A stretch of 64,000 nt of DNA, taken from Phocaeicola faecalis (GTDB lineage: Bacteria; Bacteroidota; Bacteroidia; Bacteroidales; Bacteroidaceae). Location: positions 449,004-513,003 of the forward strand of contig NZ_JADNRM010000001.1 in NCBI RefSeq assembly GCF_021730445.1. Direction: 5' to 3'. How positions within the stretch are numbered: the stretch's first letter is position 1; every line of letters begins with the position of its first letter. Positions 8,295 to 15,157 of the stretch are shown piece by piece. The notes under the pieces are model-generated. The model ran no database searches and was not told the DNA's origin. It saw nothing but the letters and a program-made list of their open reading frames with translations. Made by a program: the position numbers and the translations under genes.

Positions 8295-8385
8295 GAGCTT
8301 TTTTTACATGGATATATAACCGTAAAAACAGCCTTTTGGTTCAAAGCAACCAAAGTTCTGTATACCGATAGGATAATATCCTTTG
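8295..8385 (-). pseudogene. Possible N-terminal scrap of an AAA-ATPase/PD-(D/E)XK-type gene
   Basis: The minus strand of the EamA-MFS gap reads GYYPIGIQNF before losing likeness, then runs to a stop at 8304-8306. YPIGIQ(N/D)F is the typical start of the multicopy Bacteroides AAA-ATPase-like family (AAA-ATPase_like plus DUF1703) whose better preserved remnant lies at 9747-10014. The match is only about ten residues, so it may be chance; the open frame continuing to 8486 shows no other likeness and is not called a gene. Confidence 0.3.
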
Positions 8386-8434
8386 ATGTGCCGCCTGTTT
8401 ACACTACCTTTCCCATGCCTAACATGAAGTATTT

Positions 8435-8463
8435 CCCTCCCTAAGACTAAAAGAAAGGGAGGG
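8435..8463 (-). terminator. Hairpin after the MFS gene
   Basis: Perfect 8-bp stem (CCCTCCCT with AGGGAGGG, 13-nt loop), 24 bp past the MFS stop. There is no T run on the minus strand, so termination is likely weak or the hairpin protects the 3' end. Confidence 0.4.
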
Positions 8464-8486
8464 GGGCTGCCTTCCCCTATAAACAC

Positions 8487-9677
8487 TCAGAATTCCAGCT
8501 TTTCCTGTTTCATCACAATAAACATGGCCATTAACGCAATCATCAGGTTTAACCAGAAAGCAAAGGTCTGCGAATGGGAATGAAACAGATTTTGAGCTAT
8601 ATTCACAATAAACGGACAGAGAAGAATGGCCACATAATTCATCGCCATTACAAAAGCGAGTGCTAATGTCACCTTATGGGGTACGGCCACATCAGAAGTC
8701 TTATCATAAATCAACGGTTGAATAATGCCATAGGCCAATCCGTTCAAAATACACCCCAAAGCAATCAGTATCTCGGAACGGCTTACCAAGATAATTCCCA
8801 TACCGCAAGCTATCAACAACAAGCAAATCATATAGATACGCCGCCCTAATGCTTGCACAATCTTATTTAATACAAAGCCCGGCGCCATGATAGCAAGGAA
8901 AAATAACGAAATCAGGATACCTGCCCGCCCACTGGACAATCCATATTCTTCCATCAAAAAAGGAAGATTAAAACTGATGATTATCACCAAATAAGTAGCC
9001 AGCCCGTAAAATGCCATAAGTTTAATCAATGCCTTTACATCAATGCCTCGCTTCCCCATCTCTTTAGAGGTAGCGGCAGGCGCGTCGTCTTTGGGATGAT
9101 AGCCGGACAAATCTTTCTTTAAATAATAAGTAAGAAAGATGGATATAAACGGAAAAAGATAAACCAGAAACGGCAGGTGCCAGTTCACTTCTGCCAGATA
9201 ACCGGTCAGTGTAGTGGCAAGTACTAACGTAATATTGGTGATAGCGGAACTGTAACCAAACTGTTTGGTACGGTAATTCCCCACAAAATAACGAGATATC
9301 AATCCTGTAGAAAGCGGAACAATCAAACCCGAACCTATACCGAGCATTGCGCTGATGACAATCAACTGCCACATCTTATTAGAAAGCAGATAAAGTATGC
9401 CACTCACTCCGAAAATAGTCAAGCCAACTTGCAGCAACAATAGATTATTCACTTTCTCGGTCAACTTTCCCGATAGCAGAATAAAAGGGATAATAAGAAG
9501 TGAAGGTAACGAGGAAAGCATCTGAATTTCCAAATCCGTGGCCGACGGAAAGATTTTGTTCAAATCCCCCAAGATGGGAGAAACTGCCAATCCCGGCAAT
9601 GCATTTAATGCCGAGATAGAAAATATACCTATTAATGTAATGAGGGGAATAGTCCCCTGCCCTGTCTGTACTTTCAT
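8487..9677 (-). CDS. Major facilitator superfamily transporter
   Basis: A 396-residue inner-membrane protein with 12 predicted helices in two six-helix bundles and a central cytoplasmic loop near residues 190-215 (KKDLSGYHPKDDAPAATSKEMGKRG). The first bundle holds a motif-A-like loop (SGKLTEKVNN) and GIGSGLIVPLSTGLISRYFVG, as in drug or sugar exporters. The substrate is not evident. The gene stands between two scraps of a decayed ATPase gene, suggesting the region has been rearranged; no promoter was recognised upstream. Confidence 0.88.
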   Translation of the reverse strand: MKVQTGQGTIPLITLIGIFSISALNALPGLAVSPILGDLNKIFPSATDLEIQMLSSLPSLLIIPFILLSGKLTEKVNNLLLLQVGLTIFGVSGILYLLSNKMWQLIVISAMLGIGSGLIVPLSTGLISRYFVGNYRTKQFGYSSAITNITLVLATTLTGYLAEVNWHLPFLVYLFPFISIFLTYYLKKDLSGYHPKDDAPAATSKEMGKRGIDVKALIKLMAFYGLATYLVIIISFNLPFLMEEYGLSSGRAGILISLFFLAIMAPGFVLNKIVQALGRRIYMICLLLIACGMGIILVSRSEILIALGCILNGLAYGIIQPLIYDKTSDVAVPHKVTLALAFVMAMNYVAILLCPFIVNIAQNLFHSHSQTFAFWLNLMIALMAMFIVMKQEKLEF

Positions 9678-9746
9678 ACTTGTAGTAATTTATTGTATGA
9701 GATACACAACAAGGCAAAAGACGTTTGGTTCAATACAACATATCGT

Positions 9747-10014
9747 TTATCCCTCTACTTTCCATTCATAAAGAATATCGGCAAGAAAGCTTTGCAAGCG
9801 GCGGAAAAAAGAATCATAATCACCTGCACGAAGTTCACGAGTAATCACTCCGTTTTAATAACTCAACCAAATAGGTCGGTGTTGTAAAAATCAACAAGCT
9901 TTTTCCAAAACGGCGGGAACGGTTCAAAAAATAATACGCCCCTGAAGTCACTATCTGATAAACCAATGCCGTTTTATCAATGTAAAGGTAATCTCCTAAA
10001 CGCAGTTCATCAAA
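9747..10014 (-). pseudogene. Decayed AAA-ATPase / PD-(D/E)XK nuclease-family gene (internal deletions, frameshift)
   Basis: Minus-strand translation gives FDELRLGDYLYIDKTALVYQ then TSGAYYFLNRSRRFGKSLL, the N-terminal region of the multicopy Bacteroides AAA-ATPase-like proteins, with the Walker-A-like RRFGKSL. It jumps directly to TPTYLVELLKRSDY, normally some 200 residues later, and then in another frame to RELRAGDYDSFFRRLQSFLA followed by a stop, which belongs to the start of the C-terminal nuclease half. So at least two deletions and a frameshift have fused three pieces of one original gene. The intact family has about 520 residues; function unknown, proposed nuclease/ATPase. The start of the gene is missing. 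Confidence 0.8.
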
Positions 10015-10066
10015 TTACATGCTCCTAAAATATCGATTACAGGCATCCAATGATTTTATATATAAA

Positions 10067-10074
10067 CAAAGGTA
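10067..10074 (-). promoter_or_regulatory. -7 box, possibly left from the decayed ATPase gene
   Basis: Minus-strand TACCTTTG fits TAnnTTTG and points into the pseudogene and, 390 bp further, the MFS gene. It may be a relic or the MFS promoter. Confidence 0.3.
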
Positions 10075-10179
10075 TCTTTTTTTCGTTCATAGTCCAATGA
10101 TGATTCCCATCGTTTTTTTGTATTTCCCGATGCAACATTAAAAAACATAAAATCAAGGAACTTTTCACCAACCCCTATG

Positions 10180-10246
10180 TTGAGGGAGAAAAACGCGGGA
10201 AACTCCCACGTTCTTCATTATATTACTAACCTAAACTTTAAGTAAA
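10180..10246 (+). promoter_or_regulatory. gadB leader with hairpin and shared AACCTAAACTTTA element
   Basis: The 67 bp before gadB contain a hairpin with arms AACGcGGGA (10192-10200) and TCCCaCGTT (10204-10212), and the 13-mer AACCTAAACTTTA at 10228-10240, seven bases before the ATG. The same 13-mer ends at the gadC start codon (18827-18839). It may be a translation-enhancing leader. No TAnnTTTG box was found upstream. Confidence 0.4.
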
Positions 10247-11695
10247 ATGAAAGATTGTAATTGTGATTTGAGAGAAGGTGATGCAAAGACATCTGTGTTT
10301 GGCTCAAACGAAATGCTACAACCCTCACCGGTAGACACTATTCCGATGAACCCTACTACCCCGCAGATTGCCTATCAAATGGTAAAAGACGAAACATTTG
10401 CTCAGACCCAGCCACGTCTTAATCTGGCTACTTTCGTTACGACCTATATGGATGACTATGCCACCAAATTGATGAACGAAGCTATCAACATCAATTACAT
10501 TGATGAGACTGAGTACCCGCGTATCGCTGTAATGAATGCCAAATGTATCAATATCATGGCCAACCTGTGGAATTCCCCCGAACAGGCAAAATGGAAATCA
10601 GGAGCATTGGCCATCGGTTCCAGTGAAGCTTGCATGCTGGGTGGCGTAGCTGCCTGGTTGCGCTGGAGAGACAGACGTAAGGCCCAGGGCAAACCGACCG
10701 ACAAACCTAACTTCGTCATCTCAAGCGGTTTTCAGGTGGTATGGGAGAAATTCGCCCAACTTTGGCAGATTGAGATGCGCCAAGTACCTCTTACTCTGGA
10801 CAAGACCACCCTGGACCCCGAAGAAGCATTAAAGATGTGTGACGAGAACACCATCTGCATTGTTCCTATCCAAGGTGTGACATGGACAGGTCTGAACGAT
10901 GACGTGGAAGCACTGGACAAAGCGCTGGACGCATACAATGCCAAGACCGGTTATGAAATTCCTATCCACGTAGATGCTGCAACCGGCGGTTTCATCCTGC
11001 CGTTCCTCAGCCCCGAAACAAAGTGGGACTTCCGTTTAAAATGGGTTCTCTCTATCAGTACCTCCGGCCACAAGTTCGGACTGGTTTATCCGGGTCTGGG
11101 ATGGGTAGTATGGAAAGACAAGAAATACCTTCCTGATGCCATGTCATTCAGCGTCAATTATTTGGGTGCAAACATCACACAGGTTGGTTTGAACTTCAGC
11201 CGTCCCGCTGCACAGATTTTGGGACAGTACTATCAGTTTATCCGTCTGGGATTCGAAGGATACAAAGCCATTCAATACAATTCCATGGAAATCACCAAGT
11301 ATATTCACAGCGAAATAGCCAAGATGACTCCATTCGTAAACTACAGCGACAATGTAGTGAATCCTTTGTTCATCTGGTACATGAAACCCGAATATGCAAA
11401 GAACGCCAAATGGACTCTTTACGATTTGCAGGCTAAATTACAGCAAAGCGGCTGGATGGTTCCTGCCTATACTTTGCCGGAGAACATTCAGAATTATGTG
11501 GTTATGCGTGTTGTGGTACGTCAGGGATTCAGCCGTGATATGGCGGATATGTTGTTGAATGATATCAAGAATGCTATCACCGAATTCGAGAAACTGGAGT
11601 ATCCTACTCAGACCCGCATCGCCCAAGACAAGAACATTCCTGTAAAGGGCACTGTGTTCACTCACAACGCACATAGCAATGCCGCTAAAAAATAA
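10247..11695 (+). CDS. gadB: Glutamate decarboxylase
   Basis: A 482-residue cytoplasmic PLP enzyme of group II decarboxylases that turns glutamate plus a proton into GABA and CO2, the core of the glutamate-dependent acid-resistance system. The PLP lysine is K276 in STSGHKFGLVYPG, with H275 beside it and the PLP-nitrogen aspartate D243 in HVDAATGG. GSSEACMLGG (125-134) is the phosphate/substrate-binding strand. The C-terminus ends in THNAHSNAAKK, containing H473 and H476; a C-terminal histidine in E. coli GadB is responsible for inactivation at neutral pH, so a similar control is plausible. Followed by glsA after 65 bp. Confidence 0.97.
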   Translation: MKDCNCDLREGDAKTSVFGSNEMLQPSPVDTIPMNPTTPQIAYQMVKDETFAQTQPRLNLATFVTTYMDDYATKLMNEAININYIDETEYPRIAVMNAKCINIMANLWNSPEQAKWKSGALAIGSSEACMLGGVAAWLRWRDRRKAQGKPTDKPNFVISSGFQVVWEKFAQLWQIEMRQVPLTLDKTTLDPEEALKMCDENTICIVPIQGVTWTGLNDDVEALDKALDAYNAKTGYEIPIHVDAATGGFILPFLSPETKWDFRLKWVLSISTSGHKFGLVYPGLGWVVWKDKKYLPDAMSFSVNYLGANITQVGLNFSRPAAQILGQYYQFIRLGFEGYKAIQYNSMEITKYIHSEIAKMTPFVNYSDNVVNPLFIWYMKPEYAKNAKWTLYDLQAKLQQSGWMVPAYTLPENIQNYVVMRVVVRQGFSRDMADMLLNDIKNAITEFEKLEYPTQTRIAQDKNIPVKGTVFTHNAHSNAAKK

Positions 11696-11712
11696 GCGTA
11701 GATAATAATAAT

Positions 11713-11743
11713 GTAACTATCCGCCTTTATGGTGGATGGTTAC
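11713..11743 (+). other. Intercistronic hairpin between gadB and glsA
   Basis: A 13-bp stem (11713-11725 with 11731-11743, two G-U pairs, 5-nt loop TTTAT) sits in the 65-bp gadB-glsA gap. No T run follows, so it is more likely an RNA-processing or stability element than a full terminator. Confidence 0.6.
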
Positions 11744-11760
11744 TTCAATCAAATTAATTT

Positions 11761-12723
11761 ATGGAAAGAACTATAACTATCCAACAGATAAAAGATGTCG
11801 CACAAGAGGCTTACAATCTGTATAAAGACAATACAGAAGGTAAAAATGCCGATTACATTCCTTATTTGGCTAATATCAATCCGAAACTATTCGGTATCAG
11901 TATTTGCCTGATGAATGGAGAAAAGATTCAACTGGGTGACTATCAATACCAATTCGGCATTGAATCTGTGTCTAAGGTATTGACAGCCATACTGATTCTT
12001 CGTCAATATGGTGCACAGAAAGTACTCGAAATGATTGGTGCAGATGCAACCGGACTGCCGTTTAACTCCATCATGGCTATCTTGCTGGAGAATGACCATC
12101 CCTCTACCCCATTGGTAAACGCAGGCGCCATCAGTGCAGACAGTATGGTGCAACCCATTGGCAACAGTGATGCCAAATGGAAAGCCATTGTCGACAATAT
12201 GACAGAACTCTGTGGCAGTGCTCCCCAACTGATTGACGAACTTTATAAATCGGAATCGGCTACTAACTTCAATAACCGTTCTATTGCCTGGTTATTGAAA
12301 AACTACAACCGTATCTATGATGACCCTGATATGTCACTCGACCTCTATACCCGTCAGTGCTCCATGGGCATCACAGCCGAACAATTGTCAGTCTGCGCAG
12401 CTACAATCGCCAATGACGGCCTCAACCCTGGCACCCAAAAACAAGTATTCGATAAAGAGCTTGCTCCGAAAATCACTTCTCTGATAGCCACCGTAGGCTT
12501 CTACCAGCACACAGGTGACTGGCTTTACACTTCCGGTATTCCTGCCAAGACAGGAGTAGGCGGCGGAGTATTGGGAGTGATGCCCGGAATAATGGGCATT
12601 GCGGCTTTCGCACCTCCTTTGGACGATGCGGGGAACTCTGTAAAAGCACAACTTGCCATTAAATATATCATGAATAAACTAGGTATGAATATCTTTAACG
12701 GACATCGCATCAGCATCAGTTAA
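11761..12723 (+). CDS. glsA: Glutaminase A
   Basis: A 320-residue cytoplasmic enzyme of the serine-dependent beta-lactamase-like fold family that hydrolyses glutamine to glutamate and ammonia. The catalytic S-x-x-K is S69-V-S-K72 in FGIESVSKVLTA; also present are PLVNAGAIS, the NNRSIAWLLK region and the GVGGGVLGVMPG glycine-rich strand near the C-terminus. Next to gadB it can both feed glutamate to the decarboxylase and release ammonia that takes up a proton, as in E. coli YbaS-GadC and known Bacteroides loci. Likely co-transcribed with gadB and closed by the terminator at 12743-12790. Confidence 0.96.
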   Translation: MERTITIQQIKDVAQEAYNLYKDNTEGKNADYIPYLANINPKLFGISICLMNGEKIQLGDYQYQFGIESVSKVLTAILILRQYGAQKVLEMIGADATGLPFNSIMAILLENDHPSTPLVNAGAISADSMVQPIGNSDAKWKAIVDNMTELCGSAPQLIDELYKSESATNFNNRSIAWLLKNYNRIYDDPDMSLDLYTRQCSMGITAEQLSVCAATIANDGLNPGTQKQVFDKELAPKITSLIATVGFYQHTGDWLYTSGIPAKTGVGGGVLGVMPGIMGIAAFAPPLDDAGNSVKAQLAIKYIMNKLGMNIFNGHRISIS

Positions 12724-12742
12724 ACCTGCCCCATTCTTAATC

Positions 12743-12790
12743 AAAAGCCGGTCTTCTCCCTACCCATTCAGGAAAAGACCGGCTTTTCCT
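12743..12790 (+). terminator. Terminator after glsA
   Basis: Perfect 13-bp stem AAAAGCCGGTCTT (12743-12755) with its complement at 12775-12787, ending in a T-rich run. Confidence 0.9.
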
Positions 12791-12837
12791 TTTAAAATAT
12801 TTTCCTCAAAACATTTTTAGCATTCTGACATTATATC

Positions 12838-12845
12838 TATCTTTG
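12838..12845 (+). promoter_or_regulatory. Promoter -7 box of the fucosidase-cutC pair
   Basis: TATCTTTG matches TAnnTTTG, 21 bp before the fucosidase ATG, with a T-rich -33 region (12814-12818) at about 20 bp spacing. It shows that the fucosidase is transcribed separately from gadB-glsA. Confidence 0.65.
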
Positions 12846-12866
12846 CAAAGATAATTATTCAATATT

Positions 12867-14189
12867 ATGAAAAGCAAGTTTATACAGAAAATCAGTCTAG
12901 GCGCTGCACTACTGCTATTTACAAGCAATGCCGCCTTCGCACAAACTCCCGAGCAAAGTTATACACCGACTCCCGAGAATATAAAAGCACGTCAGGAATT
13001 CCAAGATAACAAATTTGGAATATTCCTTCATTGGGGCATTTACAGCATGACCGCACAAGGTGAATGGTATATGACCACCCACAACATCCACCGCGATGAA
13101 TATGCCAAACTAGCTTCGGGATTTTATCCTTCACGCTTCAATGCCGCCGAATGGGTATCGGCCATCAAAGCATCAGGTGCCAAATATATCTGTATTACCA
13201 GCCGCCACCACGACAGTTTCTCAATGTTCGATACCAAAGAATCGGATTTTAATATTGTAGACGCTACTCCGTTCAAACGGGATGTGCTGAAAGAATTGGC
13301 AGACGAATGCCACAAACAAGGCATCAAGCTCCATTTCTATTATTCACACTTAGACTGGCGCCGCGATGATTATCCCGAAGGAGGAGGCACCGGCCGCGAA
13401 ACAGGACGTCCGAAAGGACATGGGGACTGGAAGAGCTACTATACCTTCATGAACAACCAGTTGACCGAACTATTGACCAATTATGGACCGATTGGCGCTA
13501 TCTGGTTTGACGGCATTTGGGATCAGCCCAAAGATTTCGATTGGCAACTGGAAGAACAATACGCATTAATTCATAAGCTGCAGCCCGCCTGTCTGGTAGG
13601 TAACAACCACCACCGCATTCCGTATGCCGGTGAAGACTTCCAAATGTTCGAACGTGACCTGCCCGGTGAAAACAAAGCCGGACTTTCAGGACAGAGCGTC
13701 AGCTCACTTCCTTTGGAAACTTGTGAAACCATGAATGGGATGTGGGGATATAAAATTGAAGACCAAAATTACAAGTCACCGAAAGCGTTAATACACTATT
13801 TGGTTAAAGCAGCCGGAAAGAATGCAAACCTGTTAATGAATATCGGCCCGCAACCCAATGGAGAACTTCCTGCCACAGCTGTAGACCGCTTGAAAAAAGT
13901 GGGCGAATGGATGAACCAATATGGAGAAACAATTTATGGAACCCGTGGCGGAGATGTAGCTCCCCATTCATGGGGCGTATCAACCCGCAAAGGCGACCGT
14001 TTGTTTATCCACGTATTGGATTTGCAGGACAATACGCTTTATATACCTCTGAAGGCGAAAGTTAAAAAAGCAATGCAATTCACTGATAAGGCTTCTCTTT
14101 CCTTCAAACAAGACAAAGACGGTATATTGTTAAAGTTACCGAAAGTGCCCGACGAGATTGATTACGTGATAGAATTAATTATTAAATAA
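12867..14189 (+). CDS. Alpha-L-fucosidase, GH29 family, secreted
   Basis: A 440-residue glycoside hydrolase that removes alpha-linked L-fucose from glycans. A signal peptide ends near A25 (SNAAFA/Q), placing it in the periplasm or outer membrane. The GH29 barrel begins with FGIFLHWGIYS (50-60); HHDSF (114-118) and the retaining nucleophile D215 in AIWFDGIWD are present. The C-terminal third shows MNIGPQPNGELP, typical of GH29, and a short beta domain. At about 440 residues it lacks the extra C-terminal CBM found in longer relatives. Not beside a SusC/D pair, so not an obvious polysaccharide-utilisation locus. Its neighbour cutC starts 4 bp downstream. Confidence 0.93.
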   Translation: MKSKFIQKISLGAALLLFTSNAAFAQTPEQSYTPTPENIKARQEFQDNKFGIFLHWGIYSMTAQGEWYMTTHNIHRDEYAKLASGFYPSRFNAAEWVSAIKASGAKYICITSRHHDSFSMFDTKESDFNIVDATPFKRDVLKELADECHKQGIKLHFYYSHLDWRRDDYPEGGGTGRETGRPKGHGDWKSYYTFMNNQLTELLTNYGPIGAIWFDGIWDQPKDFDWQLEEQYALIHKLQPACLVGNNHHRIPYAGEDFQMFERDLPGENKAGLSGQSVSSLPLETCETMNGMWGYKIEDQNYKSPKALIHYLVKAAGKNANLLMNIGPQPNGELPATAVDRLKKVGEWMNQYGETIYGTRGGDVAPHSWGVSTRKGDRLFIHVLDLQDNTLYIPLKAKVKKAMQFTDKASLSFKQDKDGILLKLPKVPDEIDYVIELIIK

Positions 14190-14193
14190 CTTT

Positions 14194-15060
14194 ATGAGCA
14201 ACAAATCAAAAATTGAAATCTGCGCCAATTCCGTTGAAAGTGCAGTAAAAGCACAGCAGGGCGGAGCTTATCGTGTGGAATTATGCGCAGGTATTCCCGA
14301 AGGAGGTACCACTCCGTCATTTGGCGAAATACGCATGGCACGCCAACTCTTACAACAAACTAAATTGCACATTATCATCCGTCCTCGCGGCGGAGATTTC
14401 CTATATTCTCCATTGGAACAAGAAATCATGTTGCATGATATCAAAGTAGCCCGCCAATTGGGAGCAGACGGAGTAGTATTCGGTTGTCTGACAGCCGATG
14501 GCAAAGTAGATATGGAAGCCATGGAAAAATTGATGAATGCCGTAGGCGACATGAGTGTCACTTTCCATCGCGCTTTTGATATGTGCCGTAATCCGCAAGA
14601 AGCATTAGAACAAATTATTGAACTCGGCTGCCACCGTATCCTTACTTCAGGACAGGAAGCCACTGCCGAAAAGGGTATTCCTCTTTTAAAAGAGTTGGTA
14701 GAACTGGCCGGCGAACGCATTATCATCATGCCGGGATGTGGAATAAATCCTAAAAACATTCGTAAAATAGCTGAAGAAACCGGTGCTTGCGAGTTCCATT
14801 TCTCAGGACGTACCACCTGCGAAAGCGATATGTTATACCGCAACCCCAAAGTTTCAATGGGTGGCACGGTGAAAATCGAAGAATATAAAAAGGATGTAAC
14901 CGACCCGGATATCGTTAAAGCCGCTTGTATAGAACTAACCTTGAAGGACGATAATGATAAGGCTTTGGAAAAGAAAGCCAAAGAATCCAAAAAATCAAAG
15001 AGAGCTAAAAAGGATGATGATTGGGATGATGAAGATGATGACTTGGAAGATGATAAATAA
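14194..15060 (+). CDS. cutC: CutC family protein with charged C-terminal tail
   Basis: A 288-residue cytoplasmic TIM-barrel protein of the CutC family, once linked to copper homeostasis but of uncertain biochemistry. Signatures: IEICANSVESA at the start, RVELCAGIPEGGTTPS (27-41), IRPRGGDFLYS (62-72), VTFHRAFDM (122-130), RILTSGQ (148-154). The barrel ends near residue 230; usual members have about 240-250 residues. Residues 251-288 form an extra low-complexity tail, first lysine-rich then strongly acidic (DDDWDDEDDDLEDDK). Translationally coupled to the fucosidase (4-bp gap); context suggests no copper role. Confidence 0.92.
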   Translation: MSNKSKIEICANSVESAVKAQQGGAYRVELCAGIPEGGTTPSFGEIRMARQLLQQTKLHIIIRPRGGDFLYSPLEQEIMLHDIKVARQLGADGVVFGCLTADGKVDMEAMEKLMNAVGDMSVTFHRAFDMCRNPQEALEQIIELGCHRILTSGQEATAEKGIPLLKELVELAGERIIIMPGCGINPKNIRKIAEETGACEFHFSGRTTCESDMLYRNPKVSMGGTVKIEEYKKDVTDPDIVKAACIELTLKDDNDKALEKKAKESKKSKRAKKDDDWDDEDDDLEDDK

Positions 15061-15090
15061 ATTCAGATGAGAGTCACTCGAATCAATCAT

Positions 15091-15140
15091 TAAAAGAAAC
15101 GAGGCTGTCCGGAATATTCGGAACAGCCTCATTTCTTTTA
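15091..15140. terminator. Bidirectional terminator between cutC and the transglutaminase-like gene
   Basis: Long inverted repeat with arms AAAAGAAAcGAGGCTGT and ACAGCCTCaTTTCTTTT, T runs on both strands, located between two convergent genes. Confidence 0.9.
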
Positions 15141-15157
15141 TACCAGCCTATAAGATT

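Noticed and set aside
8304-8486. 60-residue open frame on the minus strand after the MFS gene
   Set aside because: No start signal, no domain, overlaps a hairpin; only ten residues resemble an ATPase N-terminus, listed as a possible scrap instead.
9693-9887. 64-residue plus-strand frame in the MFS-gadB gap
   Set aside because: It is the antisense of the decayed ATPase gene and has no coding character.
12867-14189. Functional link between the GH29 fucosidase and the GDP-fucose genes
   Set aside because: They are 40 kb apart, with separate promoters; nothing in the sequence ties them together.
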